Assembly: GCF_007991635.1 (NCBI RefSeq)
Contig: NZ_BJYS01000016.1
Span: 1-64,000 of the forward strand
DNA from: Adhaeribacter aerolatus
GTDB lineage: Bacteria; Bacteroidota; Bacteroidia; Cytophagales; Hymenobacteraceae
Length of the DNA stretch: 64,000 bases
Direction: 5' to 3'
Shown here: in pieces, positions 36,194 to 44,875 of the stretch
Numbering within the stretch: the stretch's first letter is position 1
How the letters are laid out: every line of letters begins with the position of its first letter
Notes under the pieces: model-generated
Database searches by the model: none
Told to the model about the DNA's origin: nothing
The model's input: the letters and a program-made list of their open reading frames with translations, nothing else
Program-made: the position numbers and the translations under genes

Positions 36194-37000
36194 TCAGTTG
36201 TAAATCTGTAAATACCGGTTTATAGAACGGTCAAAAGCAGCGCGGGCATCCTGTGCAATGTGGGGTTCAAAAGCACCGTAGATTTTTTCGAAGGCAAAAC
36301 CAGCCAAGGAATCACGGATACCTATAATTTGGTGTTTTGCCAGTGGAATCAGATTGGGGTAACTGTACATAAACGAAACAGACTTACGATCCATAGCTAC
36401 CTGCACCGGATCTCCGGATAACAGAATACCCTTTCCTTCGGCTCCGGCCGGCCAATGCAATACACAAGCCCCCGGAAAATGGCCACCACAATTGATTATT
36501 TTTATACCGTCCCACAAGTCCAGGTAAGTGCCTTCCCAAAGCCTGATTACCGGATCAGGACGTTGTATCCATTGTTGATCAGAGGCATGGATATAAATTG
36601 GAATATGGCCGAACGCGCGGCTCCACTCTACTACAGTGGCATAATAATGCGGATGTGAAACACCAATGGCCTGTATGCCGCCCAGTTCCTCTATTTGTTG
36701 CTGGGTTGCTTCGTCTAATAGGGTAATGCAATCCCAGAGAATATTACCCGAAGGGCTTTGCAGCAAATAAGCTTTCTGACCAATTGCAAACTTGGGTTCG
36801 GTCTGGAGCCGGTATAATTGGGGCTCTACACCGTAAATTTTATTCTTGTAATCTTTCTGAAGCGCTTCCAACGTAGTCCATTGCTGACCATTCCAATTAA
36901 CGTACTGGCGGTCGTCTTCGCAAATCATACAGTGGCTGGGTTCGCTTTCGGTAGCGGCTTTTTGTACCCCGCAGGTGGTACAAATAAAATTGGTTTGCAT
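36194..37000 (-). CDS. Metallo-beta-lactamase-fold protein with N-terminal zinc ribbon
   Basis: A 268-residue protein. Four cysteines, Cys7, Cys10, Cys24 and Cys27, make a small zinc-ribbon or rubredoxin-like knuckle. The MBL-like domain follows. The usual HxHxDH motif is reduced to SHPHYY at 115-120, keeping His116 and His118 but losing the Asp and last His. HFPGACV has His174 and LSGDPV has Asp197. It may therefore bind one metal or none. It lies 135 bases downstream of the ligase operon on the same strand. Confidence 0.75.
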   Translation of the reverse strand: MQTNFICTTCGVQKAATESEPSHCMICEDDRQYVNWNGQQWTTLEALQKDYKNKIYGVEPQLYRLQTEPKFAIGQKAYLLQSPSGNILWDCITLLDEATQQQIEELGGIQAIGVSHPHYYATVVEWSRAFGHIPIYIHASDQQWIQRPDPVIRLWEGTYLDLWDGIKIINCGGHFPGACVLHWPAGAEGKGILLSGDPVQVAMDRKSVSFMYSYPNLIPLAKHQIIGIRDSLAGFAFEKIYGAFEPHIAQDARAAFDRSINRYLQIYN

Positions 37001-37135
37001 TATTTTATTCCGGCTAAATAATAGCCTTAAATAAAACCATATATCTTAGTTTTCAAAGTATTCAGCCGGTGCAAATTACTCCTGAGCCAAATACTTTAGA
37101 TAATCTATTTTTATCCTCTAAGTCATACTATACTC

Positions 37136-38380
37136 TTAAACACCAAACATTTTACCCTGCGCCAGACAATCGGCCAATTGCAGATACAAGCTTTTTATTT
37201 TTTCCGGCGTGGGTGCCGGTCCCAAGGCGCGCAGTAAACGATCCGATAAATTCCCTTTGTGCAATATTACTTCTAAGGCCGATTTAACTTCCGGTGGAAA
37301 AGCCACTGTGCTTAAGGTTTCCGAAAACAAATGCTGCCAGATTTCACCGGCCGTATAAGCCGGCTTAGCGTTCAGGTTAAATAAACTGCAGTAAGTTTTA
37401 TTTTTAATTTCTGCCGATTGCCCCTGCTTTACCACATCCAAAAAAATAAGTAATAAGTCGTCTTCTGACCATTTTTGCTGTGTTCCCCAGGAACACCATT
37501 TTTCTGAAACTAATAATTTTAACACCGCCACCACCAACTGTAAAATGGCCAAATCAGCCAAAGGACACTCCTGGTTATCAATTATCCGGATTTCGATGGC
37601 TTGCCGCTCAAACCGGGCAATGGCACCCCGGGAATTTAAATATTCATCCTGTAATATTCCGTCCGGATCGTAAGGGGCGATATCCTGATAAACGCGGTTT
37701 AAAATGATGCTTTCATAATCCGCTTTGGTGAAAACGGCCTCCGGAATAATTTTACCGGCAATGGAAGGAATGCGGGCCTGGTTTTGCCGGTAAACTTCCA
37801 GCCGCGTATCGGCAAAATGGGTTATTTTTCCGTCCATAGCGGGCGAGGCTGCGCTCAGGGCCGGAATAAGGGGCAGCAATATCCGGATAGCTGCATGCAG
37901 GCGGCCAAATTCAATATCGTCTGCAAAAGGCAGGTTCAGGTGGGTACTCTGGAGGTTAGACCAACCATGTCCCCGGCAATCGAAAATACGATTATAGGCT
38001 TCGTAAACCGCATTGTACTCGTGCGGCCAGAGCTGGGTATCGGTAAACGGGTTCATCAGCGGATGCATACCGGTGGGCAGGAGCCTGGCCTGATGCCGTT
38101 CCAATAATTTATTAATGTGGGTAACGTGCTCCTGAAAAAAGACCGGTAAATCTGCCAAATTTTCGGCCGGGCCATTGGTTTTCAGTTCAATTACGTGCAG
38201 GACCAGTTCGTTAGACCAGGCAATTTTGGCAAATTCCACATCTGACACATAAGCTCCTACTTCGTCGTAAATTACTTTATCGGTAATGGGTTTAACAGCC
38301 AGTGTTTGGGAATCTACAATCATGTATTCCAGTTCCACGCCGTACCCCTCGAATAAATGCAGTTTAGGTGCCGGACTCAT
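37136..38380 (-). CDS. GCS2-type carboxylate-amine ligase
   Basis: A 414-residue ligase of the glutamate-cysteine ligase 2 (YbdK-like) family, which forms an amide from a carboxylate and an amine with ATP. The family opening EGYGVELEYMIVD is at 10-22 with its metal-binding Glu residues. QSTHLNLPF near 144-152 and EIRIIDNQECP near 273-283 complete the site. It is not ordinary gshA: its context is a RimK ligase and a peptidase. Its start overlaps the RimK stop by 17 bases, so translation is coupled. The substrate is unknown. Confidence 0.85.
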   Translation of the reverse strand: MSPAPKLHLFEGYGVELEYMIVDSQTLAVKPITDKVIYDEVGAYVSDVEFAKIAWSNELVLHVIELKTNGPAENLADLPVFFQEHVTHINKLLERHQARLLPTGMHPLMNPFTDTQLWPHEYNAVYEAYNRIFDCRGHGWSNLQSTHLNLPFADDIEFGRLHAAIRILLPLIPALSAASPAMDGKITHFADTRLEVYRQNQARIPSIAGKIIPEAVFTKADYESIILNRVYQDIAPYDPDGILQDEYLNSRGAIARFERQAIEIRIIDNQECPLADLAILQLVVAVLKLLVSEKWCSWGTQQKWSEDDLLLIFLDVVKQGQSAEIKNKTYCSLFNLNAKPAYTAGEIWQHLFSETLSTVAFPPEVKSALEVILHKGNLSDRLLRALGPAPTPEKIKSLYLQLADCLAQGKMFGV

Positions 38381-39842
38381 TTTTACTTACCTTTTTAGCA
38401 TCCAACCTTCTTTTTATGCTTTTCATGATGGCCAGGTACAAATCTTTTTTAAGAACCTGATCTTCCCACCCATGGTCGATACTGGGGTTATCGTTCACTT
38501 CTATTACATAAGCTTTATCGCCGATTACTTTCAAATCCACGCCGTATAATCCATCGCCAATTAAATTTGCCGCTTTCAGGGCGGTGTGCATTACAAAGAA
38601 CGGCACTTGTTCCATGGGCAATGTTTCTACGGTGCCGGTCGTGTCATTCTTTTTACCGTCCCAGTTATAAATCTGCCAATGATCTTTGGCCATAAAATAT
38701 TTGCAGGCGTAAAGCGGCTGTTTATCCAGAATGCCAATGCGCCAATCGTATTCGGTGGGCATAAACTCCTGCCCGATGATGAGTTCGGAAGTTAGCAGCA
38801 TTTGGCTTAACTGCTCTTGCAGGCTTTCTTCGTCTTTTACTTTTACAACCCCCTGCGAAAAAGAGCTGTCTGGCCGTTTTAAAACGCAGGGTAGCCCTAA
38901 CTCCGGTGTCACCTGGCACCGGTTGTCTTTATGAATAATCATGGTTTTGGGAATCGGCACTTTGGCCTTGGCCAGTAATTCCGCGAGGTAAACTTTGTTC
39001 GTGCAACGTAAAATGGAGGTGGCATCATCAATCGAAACCAGACCGTCGGCTTCGGCACGGCGGGCAAACCGGTAGGTATGGTGGTTTACCGAAGTGGTTT
39101 CCCGGATAAACAAAGCATCAAACTCGGCCAGCCGGCGGTAATCGTCTTTTGAAATCAGCTCCACGTAAAAACCCAGCGATTCGGCAGCACTCACAAATAA
39201 TTCCATGGCCCGCCGGTTCGAAGGCGGGGCCTGTTCGGCCGGGTTAACCAAAATAGCCAAATCATAAACGGAGCGGGAGGCGCGCACGCCCGAAAAACGG
39301 TTTTTGGCAAAGTAGGCCTTGGCAAATTTTACCACGTACCGCTGGTGTTCGTCGGGCACTTCGTTTAACGGTATAGGCTGAATACTCTGCAGAATCCATT
39401 CTTTGTTATACACAAACTGGGCCCGCAGCAATGGTGCCTGAAAGAGCGTATGCAGCTGCTTGCTCAGCTTTTCGTATTGTTTCGCCACATTCTGCCCAAA
39501 ATAAATGCTGAGCGTAAAATTACGCGATTTCAGCCGTGATAAACTCTTCTGGATTAATTCGTTCAACTCCTCGGTAATGGCCCGCACAATGGTTTGGGAC
39601 TTTAGATCCTGGATGGTGGTGACGTTGGGGATAGCTTTGTGCCCCCGGGCTTCGGCCAGCAACGACACGTAATACCCGGTACTCTGGTATTTATACGAAC
39701 GGCATAAATTAAAAATACGGGCATTTTTTATTTCGGTAAAGGAAGAATCGGTCAGGTACGTTTTAGCCAAAACCACTTCCACTTCGTCAATAGTATTGTA
39801 CTCCCAGTCTTCGGGATTATTGACCACTACAATCTTGCGCAT
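38364..39842 (-). CDS. RimK-family ATP-grasp ligase with RLAN domain
   Basis: A 492-residue ATP-grasp ligase. Residues 1-150 match the RimK-like N-terminal (RLAN) domain, with the MRKIVVVNNPEDW opening and NLCRSYKYQSTGYYVSLLAEARGH. The ATP-grasp core covers about 285-480, with LKRPDSSFSQGV for ATP binding and VIEVNDNPSID near 446-456 for metal binding. E. coli RimK adds glutamates to S6; this longer form is a different group, usually encoded beside a GCS2 ligase. It is 9 bases after the C39 peptidase and overlaps the GCS2 gene. Confidence 0.88.
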   Translation of the reverse strand: MRKIVVVNNPEDWEYNTIDEVEVVLAKTYLTDSSFTEIKNARIFNLCRSYKYQSTGYYVSLLAEARGHKAIPNVTTIQDLKSQTIVRAITEELNELIQKSLSRLKSRNFTLSIYFGQNVAKQYEKLSKQLHTLFQAPLLRAQFVYNKEWILQSIQPIPLNEVPDEHQRYVVKFAKAYFAKNRFSGVRASRSVYDLAILVNPAEQAPPSNRRAMELFVSAAESLGFYVELISKDDYRRLAEFDALFIRETTSVNHHTYRFARRAEADGLVSIDDATSILRCTNKVYLAELLAKAKVPIPKTMIIHKDNRCQVTPELGLPCVLKRPDSSFSQGVVKVKDEESLQEQLSQMLLTSELIIGQEFMPTEYDWRIGILDKQPLYACKYFMAKDHWQIYNWDGKKNDTTGTVETLPMEQVPFFVMHTALKAANLIGDGLYGVDLKVIGDKAYVIEVNDNPSIDHGWEDQVLKKDLYLAIMKSIKRRLDAKKVSKNESGT

Positions 39843-39851
39843 GTTATCTTT

Positions 39852-40583
39852 CTAAGGATATTCGGGTGGTTCAATGACTAGTAAATTTGCATCGTAAGTT
39901 ACTATGCCCAGCATAATGGCATTTAAAAGGCGGCTTATTTTTACTTCGTAATAATTATTCTGAAAAAAAGGGTTTTCCTGGTAAGGGTCGGCCACAATAA
40001 TATGTTTTTCGTCCTGACTCAGGCCGCACAGAACCACAAAATGGCCCAGGGGGTAACCTCTGATATCATCGTAAATACTTTCGTTACGCTCGTTAACCCG
40101 TTCGCGGGCACAATTATAAAGGTAAGTAGCACTCAAGCCCGTCAGGACCGGCACCCCTTGTTTAAAGTAATTTTTTAGCAGCGATAAGGTTAGGTCGGCG
40201 TATTTCATTTCACCGCCCATTTCCAGAAATTCGATGTAAGCTTTGGTAGCATTATGGAGTTTCGGATCTTTTTTGTGTAGCAATTGTTCTTGTAGATTCC
40301 GGATGGTTTGGTGATTATCCGGATGCAAAAACCAGGTAGGATCAAAAACCTGAAGATTATAGGAATAAATTTTAGCTTTATAACCTCTTTTGAGCGCATG
40401 AATGCCCAGGTAAACGGCCAGCGTCCCGCCATCTTCCAGAAAAGAAACTTCCCCAATTACCTGTTCCAGGGTAATATCATCGTCGAAGTACCGGTAAACC
40501 GCATGCAGGCTGGTAGGCCCGCAGGTAGAATCGTCGGGTTGGGTTAATATTTTTAACTTGTTCAGTAATTTAACCGGTAGCAC
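39852..40583 (-). CDS. Cytosolic C39-like cysteine peptidase
   Basis: A 243-residue papain-fold peptidase. The triad looks complete: Cys21 in DSTCGPTSLHAV, His181 in YPLGHFVVL and Asp199 in VADPY. Glutamine of the oxyanion hole is Gln15. There is no signal peptide, ABC transporter or membrane part, so it is not a bacteriocin exporter. It is the first gene of a three-gene operon with an ATP-grasp ligase and a GCS2 ligase. I infer that it cleaves or trims an amide-bonded product or a peptide substrate of these ligases. Confidence 0.82.
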   Translation of the reverse strand: MLPVKLLNKLKILTQPDDSTCGPTSLHAVYRYFDDDITLEQVIGEVSFLEDGGTLAVYLGIHALKRGYKAKIYSYNLQVFDPTWFLHPDNHQTIRNLQEQLLHKKDPKLHNATKAYIEFLEMGGEMKYADLTLSLLKNYFKQGVPVLTGLSATYLYNCARERVNERNESIYDDIRGYPLGHFVVLCGLSQDEKHIIVADPYQENPFFQNNYYEVKISRLLNAIMLGIVTYDANLLVIEPPEYP

Positions 40584-41159
40584 AGGTTCCTTAATTGTCT
40601 TTTCAGTACAGTATGCGATATATACGTAGGCAACAATTTTAGTTTGGCTTTACTTTTATAAACCCGAAATATTATTTACGCTTGCAATACTGATTAGGTC
40701 TAAGAACAAAAGAGAAATTGCCTTGCCTGCTGAGACCGGTTAAAGCCTGAACAAGGCTATAAGCATAACAGGACCGTAATGGCGTTTTCCTCTTTAAGTC
40801 ACAAAGGTATAACGGATTAGCCGGTACTATAAAGCAATTGCGGACAGCAATAGAACAAAGGGCGGCGAATATTCCCCCAAAGCCCAACCATTCAGGTGGT
40901 ATAATGCCAACGAGCTACCGGGAATTAAATAGCCAAAAAAAGAATAAAATTTAAACCCAAGTGTTTAAATTGGCCCGGCACCAGACTGCGCGAACTAAAG
41001 GCTTATAAATATTAGAGAAGATCGGTGGTGTTGTAGTTACAGGATGTTTCTACTCATAATCATAGTTATCTGAGAAATCTTTAAAAAGGTTATCCTAAAC
41101 ACCCAAACTTCTAGTTACTTACTACTAACCAACAATTACTAAAAGCAAACAGCTAAAAA
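40584..41159. other. Intergenic region between divergent genes
   Basis: No convincing gene. The minus strand carries the TACCTTTG promoter element of the ligase operon at 40802-40809, giving a leader of about 210 bases, long enough for regulation. The right part is AT-rich with no repeat or RNA gene I can support. The minus frame at 40672-40887 does not look coding. Confidence 0.4.
40802..40809 (-). promoter_or_regulatory. -7 element of the C39-RimK-GCS2 operon (TACCTTTG)
   Basis: The minus strand reads TACCTTTG, matching TAnnTTTG. It lies about 219 bases before the C39 start, leaving a long leader. No -33 TTTG is seen at the ideal distance; TTG occurs 25 bases upstream. Confidence 0.45.
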
Positions 41160-42506
41160 ATGGCTGAAATAAGACCCTTAAAAGGCTGGCGATACCAGGC
41201 AGCGCTGGAACCCGATATAAATGAACTTACCTCTCCCCTGTTCGATGTAGTTTCGGAAAAGCAGCGGCAGACCCTTTACCGACAGCCATACAACAGTATT
41301 CATTTATCGGTACCGGCCGGACCGAACCCCGCCGACCGGGCGGCGGCCTTACTGTCCGAATGGAAAAAAAATGAAGTGTTGCAGCAGGATGTTTTGCCCG
41401 CTATTTACGTGTATTACCAATATTTTACCTTGCCCGGCAGCCATCAGGAATATTGCCGAAAAGGCTTTATGTGCCATATTTGGGCTTATGATTGGGCCGA
41501 AAAAATAATGCTGCGCCACGAAAACACTTTGCCCGGGTCAGTTAACGACCGCCTGGAACTGCTGGATAAAACAAAAATGCAAACCAGTGCTACCCACGGC
41601 CTTTACACCGATCCGCACTGCAGCCTCGAAAAATACCTGGATGAAAGCATGCAAGCGCCGTTGTACGAAACCGAAGATTACCAGGGCGCCCGCGATGTGC
41701 TTGCGGTTATTCAGGATCTGCGGGTAATCCGGGAGTTTATGCGGGTGTTGGCCGATAAGCAAGTATTGCTGGCCGACGGGCATCACCGGTACGAAAGCTC
41801 TTTAACTTACCGGCAAAAAATGACGTCGCAAAATCCAAACCATACGGGCCGGGAAGCTTACAACTACCATTTTATTTATCTGACCAATACCGAAAATGAG
41901 GACTTAAAAATATTGCCTACCCACCGGGTTTTAACTGGTTTACCTTTCACGGACGAAGCGTTTCTGCAAAAGTTAACAACAGATTTTATTATAATACCCG
42001 TAGAAGATGCGTTTGCGCTGAACGAAATAATTGCGGGTAAAAAATGGGCTTTTGGTTTGTACCTGGGCGGGCGGGCTTTTAAAATCAGGCTAAAACCCGA
42101 AAAGTTTCCGGAACTGGACTGGAATATGCCACCGGTGGTAAAAGACTTGGATTTAACCGTACTCCATTATTTTGTGTTTGAACGGATTATGGGTATCCGG
42201 CGCAACCACCAGCGTAATTTCTCGGACCTGCAATACAACCGAAATTTTGCGCAGTGCTTAACCCTGGTAGATACCAGTCAGGCCAGGGCCGCTTTTATAA
42301 CCAACGAAGTAACCATGAACGAGGTAAAACAGGTATGTTACAGCGGAGCCGTGATGCCGCCCAAGTCTACCTTTTTTTACCCAAAAGTAATTACCGGCTT
42401 TTTATTTAGCTCTATCGAACAACATGAATTCGAATCGGAAATTGATTCTTGCTTCCAACTCGCCCCGCCGCAAAGAACTGCTGGGTCAGCTGGGTTTAAC
42501 ATTTGA
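41160..42506 (+). CDS. DUF1015 family protein
   Basis: A 448-residue cytosolic protein of the DUF1015 family, a broadly conserved family of unknown activity. Typical blocks are present: SPLFDVVSEKQR near 25-36, ADGHHRYESSLTYR near 205-218 (conserved Asp, His, His, Arg) and PKSTFFYPK near the C-terminus. After that the frame runs another 28 residues over the start of maf, so the true stop may have been lost. The next gene begins 83 bases before this stop. Confidence 0.85.
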   Translation: MAEIRPLKGWRYQAALEPDINELTSPLFDVVSEKQRQTLYRQPYNSIHLSVPAGPNPADRAAALLSEWKKNEVLQQDVLPAIYVYYQYFTLPGSHQEYCRKGFMCHIWAYDWAEKIMLRHENTLPGSVNDRLELLDKTKMQTSATHGLYTDPHCSLEKYLDESMQAPLYETEDYQGARDVLAVIQDLRVIREFMRVLADKQVLLADGHHRYESSLTYRQKMTSQNPNHTGREAYNYHFIYLTNTENEDLKILPTHRVLTGLPFTDEAFLQKLTTDFIIIPVEDAFALNEIIAGKKWAFGLYLGGRAFKIRLKPEKFPELDWNMPPVVKDLDLTVLHYFVFERIMGIRRNHQRNFSDLQYNRNFAQCLTLVDTSQARAAFITNEVTMNEVKQVCYSGAVMPPKSTFFYPKVITGFLFSSIEQHEFESEIDSCFQLAPPQRTAGSAGFNI

Positions 42507-42996
42507 GGTAAAAGTAAAAGAGGTGGCCGAGGATTATCCCGAACATCTGCAACGCGCGCAAGTGGCCGAATACCTGGCCAATCACAAAGCGGAAGCTTAC
42601 CGGGCTGACTTACAGGACGAAATTTTAATTACGGCCGATACCATCGTTTGCCTGGATAATTTAGTTTTAAACAAACCGGCCGATGAAGCCGAAGCCTGCC
42701 GGATGCTGCGCCAGCTTTCGGGCAAGGTGCACGAGGTAATTACGGGTGTTTGCCTGCTCAGCCAGGAGAAAAAAGACTTATTCCACGACATTACCCAAGT
42801 GCATTTCCGGTCGTTATCAGAAGCCGAAATCAGCTATTATGTGCAAAACTATCAGCCTTACGACAAAGCTGGCGCTTATGGAGCGCAGGAATGGATGGGT
42901 ATGGTGGCCATAGACCGGATAGAAGGTTCTTACTTTAACGTGATGGGTTTACCGGTGCATTTGTTATATGCCCGGCTGGAAAAGTTTACAGGCTAA
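42424..42996 (+). CDS. maf: Maf-family nucleotide pyrophosphatase
   Basis: A 190-residue Maf/YhdE-type pyrophosphatase that hydrolyses non-canonical or dTTP/UTP nucleotides to monophosphates. ASNSPRRKELL at 10-20 is the nucleotide-binding loop, ITADTIV near 74-80 contains the metal Asp, and YDKAGAYGAQE near 143-153 carries the conserved Lys. The start ATG at 42424 overlaps DUF1015 by 83 bases in another frame, so it is translationally coupled. Confidence 0.93.
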   Translation: MNSNRKLILASNSPRRKELLGQLGLTFEVKVKEVAEDYPEHLQRAQVAEYLANHKAEAYRADLQDEILITADTIVCLDNLVLNKPADEAEACRMLRQLSGKVHEVITGVCLLSQEKKDLFHDITQVHFRSLSEAEISYYVQNYQPYDKAGAYGAQEWMGMVAIDRIEGSYFNVMGLPVHLLYARLEKFTG

Positions 42997-43115
42997 AAAT
43001 CCTGGCCAAGTTTCCTTACACTGCAACTGGTTGGTATTATTATGCATTTAACTCAATATTAGCCGGTTAAAAAATGCTGCAACAGCAGATAGTCAAACAT
43101 TTTGTGTGGTTTATG

Positions 43116-43178
43116 AATATTATAAAGCGCACCGGGCAAGGAAAAATGCCACCGGTTCCCGGCGCGCTTTATAATATT
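43116..43178. terminator. Long hairpin overlapping a stop codon
   Basis: AATATTATAAAGCGC (43116-43130) pairs perfectly with 43164-43178, and CCGGG (43132-43136) with CCCGG (43158-43162) inside. The right arm includes part of the stop codon of the minus-strand gene ending at 43177. It is more a structural 3' hairpin than a classic T-tailed terminator, and lies between convergent genes. Confidence 0.5.
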
Positions 43179-43587
43179 ACCGCCGGATTCTTATCTTCTT
43201 CCAGAAAGTAGCATCTGAAGTTTTTACTTCAATGGAATACAAACCCGGATTTAGTTTACCAATATCCAGGGTGTGGGTCATTCCGGCTGCCGCCGGCAAA
43301 ATAGAGCTGGCGTATAAAACTTTACCGGCGGTATTCTTTACCTGCAAAAATCCTGTTTCGGTTAATAATTGGTCGAACTGGAGCTGGAAGGTGCCGGTTT
43401 TTTTATTGGGTTGTACTTTAATGCCTGAGAGCGTAGATGCTTCGTGGAACCGGTATTTGGGGTTATCTTTTCCAGCCACAGTTGGTTTATCATTTCCGCC
43501 AATCGACTGAAAAGCCCAGGTATTTCCTGCTGAAAATAATAACGCCACTACCAAACCAAAACAGGCAAACAGTTGGGGTACTCTCAT
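43177..43587 (-). CDS. Secreted protein with T9SS type A-like C-terminal domain
   Basis: A 136-residue protein. Residues 1-26 form a signal peptide (ending WAF). The C-terminal 80 residues match the Por/T9SS type A sorting-like domain: FLQVKNTAGKVLYAS, LDIGKLNPGLYSIEV and the final KKIRIRR. The mature protein is almost only this domain, so it is a tiny carrier or remnant of a larger secreted protein. No T9SS machinery is in the window. Confidence 0.72.
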   Translation of the reverse strand: MRVPQLFACFGLVVALLFSAGNTWAFQSIGGNDKPTVAGKDNPKYRFHEASTLSGIKVQPNKKTGTFQLQFDQLLTETGFLQVKNTAGKVLYASSILPAAAGMTHTLDIGKLNPGLYSIEVKTSDATFWKKIRIRR

Positions 43588-43745
43588 AATCTTAAATTTT
43601 AGGGTGAATATTGCTGGTACTGGTTAAGGCATAAACCAAATTCATTCCAATTATGAGATTTTTGCCATAAATTTTAGATTAACTTTAAGCCTGCTTAAGG
43701 AGTAAAACTATACCTGCTTTAAAACTACATTATTAAACCTAAACA

Positions 43746-44717
43746 ATGGAATACAGAAGATTTGGCCGTACCAACTGGGAAGTAAGCGAAATTGGCTATG
43801 GCATGTGGGGACTGGCCGGCTGGACCGGCTCGGAAGCCTCGGAATACGAACGGGCCCTGGATTTATCGGTAGAACAGGGCTGCAACTTTTTTGATACGGC
43901 GTGGGGGTACGGCGCCGGCAAAAGTGAGGAAGTGCTGGGCCAGTTGCAGAAGCGTCACCCCGAAAAAAAATTATACCTGGCCACTAAAATTCCGCCTAAA
44001 AACTTTAAATGGCCCTCTAAAGCCGATTACAAACTGGAAGATTGTTTTCCGGCCGACCACATAAAAGAATATACCGAAAAAAGCCTGAAGAACTTAGGCG
44101 TTGAAACCATTGATTTGCAGCAATTTCATGTGTGGGAAGATAGCTGGGCTAATGACGAGCGCTGGCAACGCGCGGTAGAAGATTTAAAACGCGAAGGTAA
44201 AATTCGGGCGATGGGCGTAAGTGTAAACCGTTGGGAACCAAATAACTGCCTGCGTACGCTTGAAACCGGTCTCATTGATGCGGTGCAGGTAATATACAAC
44301 ATTTTCGACCAGGCGCCGGAAGACTTATTATTCCCAGCCTGCGAACGGCTGGATATTGGCATAATTGCCCGCGTACCTTTTGACGAAGGAACCTTAACCG
44401 GCACCCTCACGAAAGAAACTACCTTTCCGGCCGATGATTGGCGCAGCACTTATTTCGTGCCCGAAAACCTAAACGCCAGCGTAGACCATGCCGATGCTTT
44501 GAAACCTTTAATTCCGGTTGGCATGAATTTGCCCGAACTGGCTTTGCGCTTTATTCTGGCTAATAAAACCGTCGGCACCATTATACCAGGCATGCGCAAA
44601 GTCCGGAATGTGGAAGCCAATATGCGGGTAAGCGACGGCAACAATTTATCCGAAGAACTATTGGCCCAGTTAAAAGTGCACCGCTGGGACCGCCAGCCTA
44701 CCGAATGGTCGCAGTAG
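43746..44717 (+). CDS. Aldo/keto reductase
   Basis: A 323-residue NADPH-dependent aldo/keto reductase with a TIM-barrel. The catalytic tetrad is visible as Asp and Tyr in FFDTAWGYG (48-56), Lys in LATKIPP (near 80) and His in LQQFHVWED (near 127). The C-terminal region carries the NADP-binding VGTIIPGMRKVRNVEANM. Substrates are probably small aldehydes or sugars. It is monocistronic; a REP-like palindrome lies just downstream. Confidence 0.9.
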   Translation: MEYRRFGRTNWEVSEIGYGMWGLAGWTGSEASEYERALDLSVEQGCNFFDTAWGYGAGKSEEVLGQLQKRHPEKKLYLATKIPPKNFKWPSKADYKLEDCFPADHIKEYTEKSLKNLGVETIDLQQFHVWEDSWANDERWQRAVEDLKREGKIRAMGVSVNRWEPNNCLRTLETGLIDAVQVIYNIFDQAPEDLLFPACERLDIGIIARVPFDEGTLTGTLTKETTFPADDWRSTYFVPENLNASVDHADALKPLIPVGMNLPELALRFILANKTVGTIIPGMRKVRNVEANMRVSDGNNLSEELLAQLKVHRWDRQPTEWSQ

Positions 44718-44751
44718 GAATATAGGTTGAAGGTTAGGAGTTAAATCTCAA

Positions 44752-44810
44752 CTGTCATTCGGGAGGAACCTATTTAGCAGCACGCTAATAAGTTTCTACC
44801 TGAATGGCAG
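44752..44810. repeat. REP-like imperfect palindrome
   Basis: The 59-base segment is close to its own reverse complement. The outer arms read CTGTCATTCGGG and, on the other side, the complement of CTGCCATTCAGG. The inner arms pair through CTATTTAGCA and GCTAATAAG. It has a few mismatches. It lies between the convergent AKR and GGT genes. I recall similar short CTGTCATTC-type repeats in other Bacteroidota, but cannot confirm copy number here. Confidence 0.55.
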
Positions 44811-44875
44811 AAATGCGTTCTAATCGCTAACAATATTATGGTTATTATTTAACATTATAATTTCACTTTGCCCTG

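Noticed and set aside
39852..40583. C39 gene read as a bacteriocin-processing exporter
   Set aside because: There is no ABC transporter, membrane segment or double-glycine leader gene; it is a small soluble peptidase.
40672..40887. A 71-codon minus-strand frame upstream of the C39 gene
   Set aside because: It contains the TACCTTTG promoter element and its composition is not protein-like; it is probably leader sequence.
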